From positions 59,533,595 to 59,597,594 of the forward strand of contig CM018689.1 of assembly GCA_009363875.1 (NCBI GenBank): 64,000 bases of DNA, in the 5' to 3' direction. Below the pieces are notes generated by a model. The model saw only the letters and a list, made by a program, of their open reading frames with translations. It searched no databases and was not told the DNA's origin. The position numbers and the translations under genes are program-made. Position 1 is the first letter of the stretch. Each line of letters starts with the position of its first letter. Source of the DNA: Mikania micrantha (Eukaryota > Streptophyta > Magnoliopsida > Asterales > Asteraceae). Of this stretch, positions 22,364 through 34,199 are shown piece after piece.

Positions 22364-22930
22364 TAGGTAATTACCCGTGTATTACACGGAATAAATATAA
22401 AATATTAAATAGCCAAAACAGATACGTTATAGATTATAAAATAATATTTTGATATAAAATGATTATGCTACGTATTAATAACTATTTTAAGTAGTAAAAC
22501 AACAATTAAAAAGCTTAATAACTACATAAAAATGATTTTATATGAAATGAATAAATTTAACATGTTGCGAACCAATAGTTTTTTGAAAATTTTATATGTT
22601 GGATATCATATCATACGTTATTGAAATTATTAAGAATTAAAAATAATAAATATTTTAAAATTATAAATTTTATTTTAAAATAAGATATAATTGAAACTTA
22701 ATTATGATTATTAAGTTATAATAAATTATTAAAATAAAAAAATTATACTTTTTACATTTAATTATATAATTTAATTATTTAAAATTATTAACATTAAATA
22801 AGAGAGAGAGTTAATAAAATATAATTGAATGAGAGATAAATGTGAGAATGACAAGTGTCAAAAATTAATAACAAATGAATATGAGAGTGACATATGGCAA
22901 GTTTGTTATTCTTTTATTATATAGTATAGA
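22364..22930. mobile_element. Dispersed AT-rich element with ACCCGTGTATTACACGG hairpin
   Basis: Begins CTAGGTAATTACCCGTGTATTACACGG-like, with a CCGTGTA/TTACACGG stem near the left edge, continues as very AT-rich DNA and ends TTATATAGTATAGATT. This layout recalls a widespread plant repeat, but I cannot name its class. Confidence 0.35.
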
Positions 22931-23371
22931 TTCGTACGCCTTCAACACTTATCAACATGCATAACCTCTTCCATCATTCAACAAAAGATGCATCAATTTG
23001 AGTGTGTTAATTAAAACAAATCATAGAAGGAAAAAGATGCAAGAAATTAGAGGGTGATAAAAGCAAGTTATAGAAGGAAATCTTAAGTTGAATGTGTGAA
23101 ATTAACCAATAGAAAGAAAAACAAACAAATAAGTGTCGGTCAAAATCACCATCTGGTTTCTTTGAAATATCAACAAAAGTTAGTATTACTTCTTGAGATG
23201 ATGTTTATGGTTTAAAAATCACGAAAATGATAGTGTGTAATCAACTGTTTCAATCGAGTTAAGATGTCATACTGCTTTTGATAATTCGACGAGTTTAAAG
23301 TGATAGAAAAACTATTTATTTATATTAAAAATAAGGTGTTAACAGGCATATGCATGAATGCATATGACTAT

Positions 23372-23765
23372 AGCAAGGGTTCATAAGAAAACTTTCGTTT
23401 TGAAGAAACCTTGAAAACTAACCATTAAACTTTTTTTTTCATTTTTATTTATTTCCTTTTATTATAAAATAAGAAATGTAAAAAAAAAATTAAAAAATAT
23501 GTATTTTAAGTTATTACATATATGTAACTTGTATGTTACAAATACTCATTATATATATGTAACTTTATAAGTTACATAGGAAACATTTTGCGTTACATAT
23601 ACGTAACTTCGTGATATACATATTTTTTTCAAAAATTTCTTTTTTATTATAACATTTCTAGTCTTATAAAAAAAATTATGAAAAAAAAACGTTTAAAAAT
23701 TTATCGGTTAGTATGAATTTTCTTGTTTTTCTTCAAAATTATGAGTTTTCTTATGAACCTTTCTC
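23372..23765. mobile_element. Mutator-like MITE, copy 1 (394 bp)
   Basis: Termini AAGGGTTCATAAGAAAACT and AGTTTTCTTATGAACCTTT are inverted, and complementarity continues inwards through TTTTGAAGAAA. The flanks TATGACTAT (23363-23371) and TATGACTGT (23766-23774) match at 8 of 9 positions, as for a Mutator-type TSD. The centre contains TTACATATATGTAACTT palindromes. It is within one base of the length of the copy at 42033. Confidence 0.75.
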
Positions 23766-23774
23766 TATGACTGT

Positions 23775-25300
23775 GTACGATTATTTTAACACCCTCGTGC
23801 TTATAAGGAAAAGTGTTTTTAGGGGTTTGACGCATCAATGAGTTTCAACTTATAATTTACCAAAAATGAATGTTTTAATTCATTTTCATGTATCGCCCAA
23901 GGTGAGCCTTTGTTAAAATATGGACCAAACTACATCAATTTTTTATAATTCTCATGAAAGAATTTTTAACGATTCTTGAATCATCTTTTTTTTCTTTCTA
24001 TTTTTAAAACATATTTTACGATACGAAACAGACGTCCTTAAGGAAAGACTCAAAATCTATTTTAAAAATGCTAGTGTTGAATATGAACCCTCAGTCATAA
24101 CTGTCAATATTATTTGCTCATTGTTGCATTTAAGAACAATTAATGACACAAATTGAAGCCAAGTTGAAGAAACCGCAACTCTTAAAGAAATCTCAAAAAA
24201 CACCTTGAAGACATTGATTTGAATCAATTTAATATATATTGTATGTATTTTGTATCAATTGATCATTCGGTTTTTTATATGAAATGTGCTACTTAGTTTC
24301 TCACGAAAAGTCATTATCGTTATTAATATTTTACAACTATTTGTTAATAAAAAAGCAACCTAATTCCTAACCTCTTCAACATAGCATTGAAGAAAAACTA
24401 ATAAATATTAACTAAAATCATTTTATTTGGTTAGTCGGGCATTGGGGGGCCCGGAGTTTACCATGCAAGTGGGTTCTCGGTCATAAAAAAATCATTTTAT
24501 TTGGATCATCAACTTTAATTTAACCAATTAATAATACATTTCATAATGTCAAGAAAATGCTAAAATTTAAATGTTTTCAATAGTTTAAAAAAAGTTAAAA
24601 GATCTATCTATATTGTACTCAAATCTTTGCAAATAATATGACGCTCTGAGAATTTAAAACAACGTTATATATGGCATCGATTATCAGATATTATCTAAAG
24701 GGCATATATATATAAACATATTGTAAATAATTTTTATAATGGTTATAATAACTATGGTTTAAGTTTTTTTTTTTTGAATAATTGTGATTAGACACTGACA
24801 CGTGCACAACTCAATTTTTGAGGATTTAATGTATAACTTCCTAATTTAACAGTAATTTTTTGTTAAAAATAAACAAACTTGAAAAAGAAGCGATCAAAGT
24901 CACGAAACCCGCAAGAGAAAGATTCCAGCGTGCACTAACAATTATACTAATACTTACTGTCGATCGAAACTAGTTTAGCGAATCATTCAGTGACACGTGT
25001 CAATGCCTATTGATTTATATTCTTACAAGTGTCTTTGTTATTCTTACACTCACCGGCAGCCGCTCTTAATTTTTTCCCAGTAGTATATATATGTTAATAT
25101 ATTAACTAACCTTTTTAATATTTTTCAATCGTTTCATATAAAATTGCATAAGAAGACTTATGATGAGAATTTAAGTGATAGTTGCACTTGTTTTTTAAGA
25201 AAAATTACTTAAAAAAGTCTCCATACATATTGTTTTGAATATATTTTAAAAAATAAAGCTCTATAGAGAATAACTTTAGGTGTATAGGATTTTTATTATG
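23775..25300. other. AT-rich interval, no gene seen
   Basis: No ORF with domain support. GACACGTGTC (about 24991-25000) is an isolated G-box palindrome without a nearby gene. Confidence 0.45.
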
Positions 25301-25308
25301 CTTTTATA

Positions 25309-25486
25309 TAGGGTGAAAAAAAAACAGAACCGAAACCGAATTAACCGAGAAAAACCGAACCGAACGAATAACCGAAAAAAACCGAATTGAAAAAAACCGA
25401 AACCAAAATTTTTAGTTCGATTTTGGTTTTTCATATGCTAAAAACTGAAATAACCAAACCGAACCGATTTGTTATCTTATTTAAAA

Positions 25487-25522
<36 letters not shown>

Positions 25523-25930
25523 GAGTGTGTGTTGCTATTTTTATATTTACTTAACTGGATAAAAACACATAAAGAGTCTACCGTTTATGATGATAAAGAT
25601 TTAGATTAAATTATCTTTACCATTTTAAAATATAAAGATAGTAATTATTTCAAATTTAATTATTTACTTTTGTTTTTTAAATGTAAGAACATGATTATAA
25701 TTATTTAGTTGGTGTTTGATCAATTAATTTATGAATTATCTATTATTAAACATGTTTGCATTTTTTAATATTAAGTGTGAGAGAGAACAAAAACAAAAAC
25801 AAAAGTAAAAAAAACCGAAAATTGAACCGAAACCGACAAAAAAAAAAAGAAAACCGAATAGTTTCTGATAACTAAAAACCGACTATGTCGGTTTCGGTTT
25901 TAGCCAAAAACCGAACCGAGCACACTCCTA
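25309..25930. mobile_element. hAT-type MITE with AACCGAAACCGA subterminal repeats (622 bp)
   Basis: Flanked by a perfect 8-bp TSD, CTTTTATA (25301-25308, 25931-25938). Ends are TAGGGTGAAAAA and GAGCACACTCCTA; the terminal repeat is short and imperfect, but the first bases fit the TAGGGGTG consensus. Both arms are filled with AACCGAAACCG or its complement. A (TA)n run lies at 25491-25518 in the AT-rich centre. Confidence 0.82.
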
Positions 25931-26198
25931 CTTTTATATATGAAATTTAGTTTAATTGTCTTTTTTAATATGAATTGACCCGATTCGACCTAACCAAACC
26001 TGAATAAAAGAGAAAAAACATTATATAGCAATCCTTAAACGATCATAAAAAAAATTCGTCCCCATAAAAGAAATTTCTGGGTTCGCCAATGCTCACCCCA
26101 CACATGAGGCGTGTAAGACTGTAAGTGGCAATCATTGGTTATCATAATTTTTCAGTGTCAATAATTGAAATTTTATACACCTCGTCGTTTAATATAAA

Positions 26199-26266
26199 AG
26201 GTTAAAATATTTCAAACACTTAAACCACATCAACAAAAACCGTAATTTACTCTAAATCATAGAATA
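26199..26266. mobile_element. End fragment of the GTAATTTACTC foldback family
   Basis: GTTAAAATATTTCAAACACT, ACCACATCAAC and AAAACCGTAATTTACTC match one arm of the foldback elements at 38401 and 38701. The other arm is absent. Confidence 0.55.
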
Positions 26267-26906
26267 TATTGTAATAAACTTCAACATCTTAGATTTGAAC
26301 TATGAGTAGTTTAGTATTATTATTTTTTTCTAAGTAGTTTTATTTTTTATTTATATTCATGTATTATTAATGAAAATTATATATATATTTTTATTTTTAC
26401 ATATAAAAAAAAATCTAGGGTAATTTGAAGTCCTTTCTCTCTATAGTAATTTGTGGTAAAAATTCAAAGGGTTCTTTAGGTTAAAAAAGCCCTACCCAGC
26501 GCCGCCCAAATAATGAAACACGCCTAGTTTTGAGTAGGAGGGACCAATCTTCCTCCGCTTCCAGTGCCAACACGAGATCCACGTGCATCCTATTAAGAGC
26601 CTTGGCCGCATCCATCTCACAAGATCTTACATTCATGACCCAAACGAAAAAAACTTACACAGTATATTCTTACGTTTTTATCTCACAACATTTTAACGTT
26701 ATTTTCACAAAAATAAGTAAAATAACTGTAAAATTAGTTTGATTTTGCTTTTCTTTATTTTTAGAGCTCACACACATGACACACACGTATATATACGAGA
26801 AATATCAAATAAGAAGATATTATTGCCTAAGAAGAGATTAGTGTTTAAGAAGAGTAAGAATTAATAAAAGTTTAACATGCGACAATGCTTAAGAAGGGAT
26901 TTTTGT

Positions 26907-27080
26907 ACTAAATATTTTTTTGTTCTGTATTTTTTTGTACTGTATTTTTATTTTTTTGAAATGGATTTTTGATTTTTTTTGTACTGAATTTTTAATTTTT
27001 TGTACTGGATTTTAATTTTTGTACTGTATTTTTGATTTTTTGTACTGGATTTTACTTTTTTTTTGTACTAGATTTTTTTT
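26907..27080. repeat. T-rich minisatellite, unit TTTTTGTACTGGATTTT
   Basis: About eight imperfect units built on TTTGTACTGRATTTT, directly left of the Harbinger-type element at 27136. Confidence 0.75.
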
Positions 27081-27433
27081 ATATTATTAACATGTCATAT
27101 GTATCAAGTATTTGGATGTCAAATTATTCTTCTTAGGCCACAAGGAGTCGTCTAGTATTTCCCCACTTTTCCCCGTTGCCACATCAGCGCCACATCAGTT
27201 TTCCCCACTTTTCCCCACTTTTCCCCATTTTCAAATCTTATTTTTAATTAATTATTTTAACAATAAATAATAATAATAATAATAATAATATTAATATTAA
27301 TAAAATAAAAAAAGATTCATTAAATTTAAAATAAAAAAAAAAGAATACAAAAAAAAAATACAACCAAAAAAAAGAGTAAAAAAAAAAAGAGTACAACCTA
27401 AAAAATTAAATTAAAAACCTAGAAAGGGCAATG

Positions 27434-28859
27434 TCATCCCCAACGAGCAGCAATTTCTCGTTTACGATCGAGAATCAGTTGTAGCATTGGTTCTTGATAA
27501 ATTGTGTGGTCTTTCATCATAAACTCTAAATCTACAGCCTTTTGATGTTCGTCTAAAGCCTGTTGTTGTCGTCGCATTAATGCAACGCGTGCTTCTTTCT
27601 CCTCTTGCAAAACACAGAGTTTTTCTTCTCGATGGCGTTCTCTTTTTTGGGATTCCTCTTTGTTCAACGAGTTGAATTCCGCCATTTGTTGAATTAAATC
27701 GTCATGCGACGAGGAGGACGCGGCCGATCTTTTGCCCTTTCTTGTTGGCCTATCCGGTTCATAATAAATGCGTGGGCCATCACGATCAAGGTTGGTGTTG
27801 ATGTCTTCGTCATCATCAAGGTTGATGTCGATGTGGGGGTTCGCACTACCCATTGACTCGTTTGGCTTCGGCCTTTTTGTTGTAGATTGTGAGTCACAAT
27901 CTACTGGTGGAATGTCGCACCATAAAGGGCTATCGCGGACCACATCCCACGCTTGGATGTGATCGAATCCCTTTGACTTGACCAAGATTTTGTAGTTTTT
28001 CATGGCTGTTTTCAAAACTTGTTCGTCCCCTTCACCGCTTTTGCGATTCATTGAACACTGTTGGTAAAAACCATTCCATTTCTTCATGGAGGCGTTCATA
28101 TCGTTCCATTTGGAATAGATTTGATCAACAGTCCTCGACCTGTCCTTCACGAGATTGTGAAAATGTTCGGTTACCTACATATAAACAACATAAATTTAAG
28201 CATCAACCGTTACTTTTTTTGTTAACTTAAACAATGTTAAAAAATACCTTTTTATAAAAACCATCCCGTTTTTGCGCATTACCAACATCGGGATCTTCAG
28301 AAATAGTTAGCCAAGCTCTGGCCAACGCAACCTCCTCTTCATCGGACCAACGCTTGGCCGGTGCTTTCTTTCCAATTGGTTTCTTTCCCGGTCGCCTAAC
28401 CGGTTCTTGTTCTTCTTCTTCTTCCGACTCGACTTGAACACTTTTATTATGTTCGCTTGAATCCGAGTCGTCTTCATTATGGTCACGATAGTCTAAACAT
28501 AAATATAAACTTATAAAAATAAACAAAAAAAAATAAAATATAAAAATAAACGTATAAAAAATACCTTGAAATGGAGATTGTTGTTGAAAATTTTGTTGAT
28601 CGAATTGTTGGTAACTTTGTTGGTCTTGTTGATACAATTGCTCCCACCGATTGAATTGTTGTTGAGTGCCCGGTGAATATTGCAAACATGGAGGCGGGTT
28701 CATTGGATCGTAGTAAAATGTTGGTTGATTCGGAGATGGCATTTGTGGATGATACCCGGGTGTGTTGAACGGGTTCATTTGAGGCGTTTGAACATTTTTT
28801 TGTCGTGGTTTTCTAAATTTCTTGGTTGACGACCCACCACGTGATGAACCTCCTTCCAT
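27434..28859 (-). CDS. Myb/SANT-like (trihelix-type) DNA-binding protein of a Harbinger element, three exons
   Basis: Predicted exons on the minus strand: 28859-28565, 28492-28248, 28174-27434. Introns are 72 and 73 nt, both GT...AG. Lengths 295, 245 and 741 keep one frame, giving 426 residues. Residues 1-98 are Gln/Pro-rich with a basic start (MEGGSSRGGSS, KKFRKPRQK). About 105-140 is acidic, then basic. About 145-225 is a Myb/SANT-like domain (RWSDEEEVALARAWLTIS, then VDQIYSKWNDMN). A basic RKGKR near 325 could be a nuclear signal, and 338-426 is a charged, probably coiled-coil tail. Such proteins are known as ORF1 of PIF/Harbinger transposons, binding DNA and partnering the transposase; plant databases often label relatives 'glutathione S-transferase T3-like', a misleading name. 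No GST domain is present. The frame has no visible damage. A host-domesticated role is possible but unsupported. Confidence 0.85.
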
Positions 28860-28945
28860 TTTAGTTGAAAATTTTATAAATTTTAGTGTATAGATTGTAG
28901 AAGATGAGAGAAAAAAGTGTGAGATTTTGGTTGGTTTTTGAGTTG

Positions 28946-28953
28946 TTTAAATA
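28946..28953 (-). promoter_or_regulatory. TATA-like box of the Myb/SANT gene
   Basis: Minus-strand TATTTAAA lies about 90 bp upstream of the ATG at 28859. The corresponding place in the second copy reads CAATTTAAAC, weaker as a TATA box. Confidence 0.4.
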
Positions 28954-29176
28954 GAAAAAATTTGGTTTTTTTTTTTTAAAAAAACTAACCGTTGTCAAAC
29001 GGTTGGATGTGGTTCCCCGTCGGTGAGATTCGGTGTGATGTCCCCGATTCACCCCACCCCACTTCCGGTGGGGTGGTGTTCCCGATCGGCCCCGAGGCTC
29101 CCCGGTCGTCCCCGTCTCTCTCCCGGCTCCCACTCCGAGTCGCCTTAGGCAAAAATACCTTTTTATTGGATACAAC

Positions 29177-29247
29177 CCCTATGTATATATGGATGTTTTG
29201 ATGTATCAAGTATTTGGATGTTTTGATGTATCAAGTATTTGGATGTA
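29177..29247 (+). repeat. Short tandem repeat, unit TTTTGATGTATCAAGTATTT
   Basis: Two to three units ending GGATG lie just right of the Harbinger element. The same GTATCAAGTATTTGGATGT also stands just left of it at about 27102-27120. Confidence 0.7.
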
Positions 29248-29249
29248 AG

Positions 29250-30980
29250 CACACTGTATTTTGATCAACAAACTCATTTATATATGTTTACCTTCACCTC
29301 TTAGTTGTTTACATATATTTGTTATGTTTTGTATATAATATTAAAAATTAGTCTAGCATTTTCAATTTAATTATTTAGTTGAATTGGAAAAAAAATTAAA
29401 AAGGTTGAAAATTGTGATTATTTATATTATGAAAATTTGAAGGACACAACATATAGATGCAAGCCTTAATTTTTAATGTATAGATTTCGATGTATAGTTA
29501 TTATTGTTGTAATATAACTTTTAAAAAATAACATATGACCCGTATGCATAATATTATACACCACCAGCATCAAGTAATCTGTATGTAAATATCACCTACA
29601 AAGACTAATGACACTTACATGCCATACTACCCGCATCAAATGATACGACTTGTTTGACATGTCACGAACGTCTAATTTAGTGTCAGTGGTATATGTTTAA
29701 GATGGTCTGGTGATTTAAGTTTGCAAATGTTAACATAAACGATGATATTAGGGACTTTTGTAACTACGAACGATGATAAATATAATATTGAGATCATAAA
29801 TTAAGAATAAAAGTTGTCGTCTAAGATGAACTTTGTCACGTACGTACACAAACGAAGTAATTATCGTCCACCTGATGTAACATAAAGTTGTGGAATATAT
29901 TCATGACCACGAGGAAGCGTAGAGTATGAACAATAAATCATTGTCAGCATCGGGTTCAAAAAGAATAATAAAAATGTAATGGAATTGTTGGCGACATAAA
30001 TTATTCCTCTTTAGTGTTCTTCATTCCATCAAACCTACAATTGAAAGAAACAAGATTTAAGGTGCCTTTTGCCTTGCGTCGGGAATAACTTTTTATCAAG
30101 ATAATAGTTTGATTTGTAATTTTTTTTTTTAATTTATGAGTAATTTAAATAAAATAAAATGTAGGTACATGTCTAGATGGAACAAAGTTTCTTTCACCGA
30201 CCTAATGGTATTTAGGTGTGTGTATATATAATGATGTCTTTCTCATAAAGTCAAAAGTTTAAATCATGTGGTAGATAATATAGGGTAATATTAAGACTAG
30301 GAAAACATTTTATAACATAAAATAGCATGAGCAGAGATATGTAAAAGCCATTATCATAGCATTAGCGAGAAACTTATATATAAATAAAAGACATTGTGTT
30401 AACTTGAACGGTGATGAATTTACGATGCTTTTAAATGCTAAACAAGTAAACGGTGGTGATGAATTTGCACAGACATATAAAAAGTTTTTTTTTTTAACAA
30501 AGTTGAGCATTAAATTTTCTTTTCTTTTTTTCTTTTTTTTTTTTTAACAAAGTTGAGCATTAAGTTTTTTTTTCTCTTCTTGTTTTGTTTTGTTACCTAG
30601 GTGGAGTAATGATCATGCTTATGTTGAGTTATGCTTTAAGGTTTTACGTCAAAATGATAGTTGTTACGGCTAATTTGCTTATTTTCATTTTGGTATTTCA
30701 GGATCACGATAAATTCCCTGTGGTTTATTTGAGTTTTTTTCTTTTTGCTTTTTTTTTCATTCTTTTTTGTTATCTTACACATGCGAAGTGATGCACAATT
30801 ACGTTTATGACATACTATGGTTTAGGATTTTGCATCAAAGTGATAGCCTTATAACATGTTTTTATATTTGCATTATAATATTCAGAATCATGCTTGTTTT
30901 TTGATATTTCGAAGTCATGGTGGGCTTCCCAACGCTACACGTTGAAAAAAACTCTATTTCAATCATATAAGTGAGATATC
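29250..30980. other. Gene-poor interval with minor duplications
   Basis: No supported gene. TTTTTAACAAAGTTGAGCAT occurs twice at about 30490-30563. AAGGTTTTACGTCAAAATGA at 30638 is echoed at 30820 and 15880. Confidence 0.45.
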
Positions 30981-30989
30981 ATGCTTTGG

Positions 30990-31322
30990 TAGAGGTGTAC
31001 AAATCGGGTTTTTTTTGGAACCGGTTCCGGTTCCAGAACCGGTTCCGGTTCCAATCGGTTCCAGTTCCAGTCAACAAAGTCAATACCCGGTTCCGGTTCC
31101 AGTTCCGGGTTTTAACCAGTTCCAACCGGTTTTTGACCGGTTCCGGTTCGGGTTTTGGCCGGGTTCATGTGGAACCAGTTCCGGTTTTCCGGTTTCATTT
31201 CCGGTTCCGGTTCTAATTTGTCTGAAAAACCGTACCCGTTCGTGCCCACCGGTTCGGGTATGACCGGTTCCGGTCCCAGTTCGGGTTGTCGGTTCCGGGT
31301 CCGGTTTTTTTGTACACCTCTA
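30990..31322. mobile_element. hAT-type MITE with GGAACCGGTTCCGG subterminal repeats (333 bp)
   Basis: It starts TAGAGGTGTACAAA and ends with the exact reverse complement TTTGTACACCTCTA. The 8-bp TSD TGCTTTGG is perfect (30982-30989, 31323-31330). Almost the whole interior is made of CCGGTTCCGGTTCCAG motifs, so overlapping ORFs on the plus strand only read the repeat. Confidence 0.92.
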
Positions 31323-31330
31323 TGCTTTGG

Positions 31331-32356
31331 TGTAAATTTGAAGTCTAGACTCTAGAGTAACTAGAGTAAAAATAAAATTATAGAAATCTAATGTCGGTTG
31401 GTACTGTAGCTTATATTGTAGATATGGTTGCATTTAAATAACCATCTTTTTAAAATTTTGATAGCACACTTTCGCTAAAATTAACCCAATCAAATTTTGT
31501 TGCATTTAAATAGCCCATTTGGTAAATGTTTTGTCTTTTAGAATAAGAGTCATGTGTTCAATCTTATACAACTATGTAATTAATTTTGTGTAAAATATGA
31601 GCTGAATAAACTTAACCGCTTAAAAAAAGGTTTTGATTTTTCGGCTTCTTACAACCCCCATCTCCAAGAGTCCAAGATTTGTTTGCGCATTGCTTTGCTT
31701 TTTTACATTACTGGGATGAAGCCCAGCTAATATTCATATTGTGTTTTATATTCATTATGTGTGTGTTTAGTTAGTAATAGTATTATATAAGTAAATATAA
31801 TAAATATATGAAGTTTTGACACCTCAATTATGAAAATCAAAATACAGATAAAAACTTTATAATGATATAAATGACTTTTAGTCCGTGTCTGTCTTATTTT
31901 TTCATATGACCAGCATGTTAATACTAGTTGATAACATAATTATTATTTTTTTTTAAAATTAACGAATAAAAGTTCGTGAGAAGATCTAATTTTAAAATCT
32001 AAAAGGGTTCACTAGATATTTTATAAAATTTAAAGGTGAGTTTTAAATATCTCAAAGTTAAACGTTCAATAAGAAATACCACCTTACATTTTTAAATGAG
32101 ATATATTTGATGCAATCCATAATTAAAAGTTTTTTTTTTCTCTCTTATGTTTCTAATAAATTTAAATAGTATAATTTACATAAACACCGAATACGTAACG
32201 CTTGAGGCACAAACAGAAACAATTTTCAATTCTCAATTAAAATTTAAAAAAAATCATTAAAAAAGTGCTTATTTTTATACAAATCTCAATTTTTATTCAA
32301 AAAATCTATATATCTGAACACCTGCATATCTACTTACTAGTTATAAAGAGAATGAA
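31331..32356. other. AT-rich interval, no gene seen
   Basis: No recognised homology. Confidence 0.45.
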
Positions 32357-32483
32357 TACAACAACGTATCTAGTGTAATCCCACTATGTAGGGTCTAGGA
32401 CGGAGAGATGAAGACATACATTACCTCTACCCAAATATGGTATAGAGACTAATTCGTGAGAGACAACCGGCTCAAAAAGGTTT
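32357..32483 (-). mobile_element. TS-like SINE fragment
   Basis: The plus strand reads ACAACGTATCTAGTGTAATC, CCACTATGTAGGGTCTAGG and TACATTACCTCTACCC; this is the tail of the same SINE group as 7012, inverted. The TTGTTG-type end is at the left. Confidence 0.6.
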
Positions 32484-32485
32484 CA

Positions 32486-32487
<2 letters not shown>

Positions 32488-32537
<50 letters not shown>

Positions 32538-32548
32538 ATATATATATA
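32488..32548. repeat. (TA)n microsatellite
   Basis: Nearly pure TA/CATA run left of a MITE. Confidence 0.9.
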
Positions 32549-32772
32549 GGGAGATATTCTATTAAGAACCATTTTTATATTAGGAACTTGAGAACTGCAT
32601 AATACACTTGTACATTATGCTTTAAGTTTTGTACATAGAGTGGTTATTTAAAAGGGTAAAATAGTAACTTCTCATACTTTGAAGTTAAATTACTTTTATA
32701 CCCTTAATGACATATGGGTTAAAATTAGTTCCTTTGGTTCTTTCATATTTAGTGGTTCTTAATGGAATAAGT

Positions 32773-32777
<5 letters not shown>
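32546..32777. mobile_element. MITE inserted in TA repeats (about 230 bp)
   Basis: The left end TAGGGAGATATTCTATTAAG, followed by AACCA, is inverted at the right end as GGTTCTTAATGGAATAAGTC plus CCTA. About 26 of the first 32 bases can pair. The TSD cannot be defined because both flanks are TA repeats. The GGTTCTTA-type end resembles Mutator-like MITEs. Confidence 0.65.
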
Positions 32778-32835
<58 letters not shown>

Positions 32836-32850
32836 TCTGTGTTTATATTA

Positions 32851-32910
<60 letters not shown>
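32777..32910. repeat. (TA)n then (ATT)n microsatellites
   Basis: A TA run at about 32777-32831 and an ATT run of about 20 units at 32851-32910. Just beyond, GATACAACCAAACAATATCC is flanked by the inverted pair AAGCAATATCACACAAGGAT / ATCCTTGTGTGATAATGATA, a small hairpin. Confidence 0.9.
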
Positions 32911-33881
32911 TAAAGCAATATCACACAAGGATACAACCAAACAATATCCTTGTGTGATAATGATATTGCTTTTAAAAAAGAGAATGAATATGATAAATAA
33001 ATCCTAAGGACATTTTAATAAATGTACTAATCAAGAATATTAACTATTTTTGTATCTATTATTTAATTTTATAATAACATAATAGCCATTATTATACATA
33101 AATTCTAGATGGCCATAATAAAATAATATAATGTTATTTTATAGCCTATGCATGATATTTTATATGCCCTTACTATAGAATATAAATTTAGCTTTCTTAT
33201 AATATTTCAACGGACTCACAGTCATAAAAAACAACTAATTCATGAAATAAAGATTCAAAGTTTTCTTTGATAGTCAAACTCTAATCACCAATTTTTTTAA
33301 TTTATGACATGAGAGGAAATAAGATTAGGATATTCCATCATTATTAGAAAAAATCACAAACTAAAAATGACAAGACGACACATCGGGCTTCTAATTGGGC
33401 CACATGAAATTGTTCAAAAAAATTTTCGGTTCCCCTGCCCTTGCTAAAAAAAAAAAGAAAAAAACGGTTTTACACCAAACTCAAAAACCGAATTTTAACC
33501 GGTTTTTACTTGTAAACTCGGATAAAAGAAGACCCGGTTTGCACTCGTAAAACACAATTGTTATATCCTGTTTCGTTGTTTTTTTTCTTTTGAGTACTAT
33601 ATAAATGTTAGATTTGAAAATTTAACCATATTTTGGGTTTTTCTTATTCTTTATGTTCCCTAAACTTAATATAAATAAATGTTTATGGGTTGGTTAATTA
33701 TCCCATTTGAAAACGTAAAATCAAACGCAAAAAATACTCTCATTTTATTTTTGTTTTGCGCTAGTTTTACTCTCATTCTACATTTTAACTCTTGTTATTA
33801 TGACTAATCACAATCTTTCATTGTTTATGGTTTCAACATAAAAGGGAGCCTATGGTTGTTTGGACATTGGGTTATTTGACT

Positions 33882-34196
33882 TATTTCTCTTAATAGAACA
33901 TAGAAGTTTGGTGGAATTATGAGTCAAAAGGCTCAGTGCAAGTATTGTAACTTTTTTTTTGGAATAACGGACAAAGTTGAAATTTATTTAAGGGCACTGA
34001 TAAATATTGTAAGGCATGTAAAGCAAATATGGAGTCTCAACAAACACCAATGGGTACTGATTATTAGAATATTAATGTACGAGGTAAATACGGTTTGGGA
34101 TCTAATGACGAAGCTCCTGATTCAAGAAGCTTTGAGGTTCAACTATTTGACAATCCTCAATTGAGAAACTTGATTAGAGGTACACTTCAACCTTGT
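33882..34196 (+). pseudogene. hAT transposase remnant: BED zinc-finger region
   Basis: Fragments in different frames fit a BED-finger hAT transposase: EVWWNYE (about 33902), AQCKYC (about 33930), CKACKANMESQQTPMGTD (34013-34066) and NTVWDLMTKLLIQEALRFNY (34090-34149), then DNPQLRNLIRGTLQP-like residues. The family pattern is Trp...Lys-Ala-x-Cys-x-x-Cys followed by this linker. Several frameshifts and stops break it, and no catalytic or dimerisation domain follows, so it is a dead fragment. An 81-codon ORF at 33919-34164 covers part of it in one frame. Confidence 0.72.
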
Positions 34197-34199
34197 TAC

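Larger units (their letters stand above)
27136..29144 (-). mobile_element. Harbinger-type element carrying only a Myb/SANT ORF, copy 1 (2009 bp)
   Basis: Flanked by TTA (27133-27135, 29145-29147). The left end is GGCCACAAGGAGTCG; the right end read inward is GGCGACTCGGAGTGG, matching at most positions of the first 13. Subterminal zones are C-rich (TTCCCCACTTTTCCCC repeats on the left, GGTGGGGTGGTG on the right). The body holds one three-exon gene for a Myb/SANT-like protein. PIF/Harbinger elements normally carry such an ORF plus a DDE transposase; no transposase is present here, so the element is inferred to move, if at all, with help from elsewhere. A second copy lies at 52158. Confidence 0.82.

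Noticed and set aside
24991..25000. G-box palindrome GACACGTGTC as a promoter
   Set aside because: No gene, TATA element or leader-like sequence nearby on either strand.
30971..31355. Three overlapping plus-strand ORFs rich in PVPVP and RFRF
   Set aside because: They are translations of the GGTTCCGGTTCC repeats of a hAT MITE with a perfect TSD.
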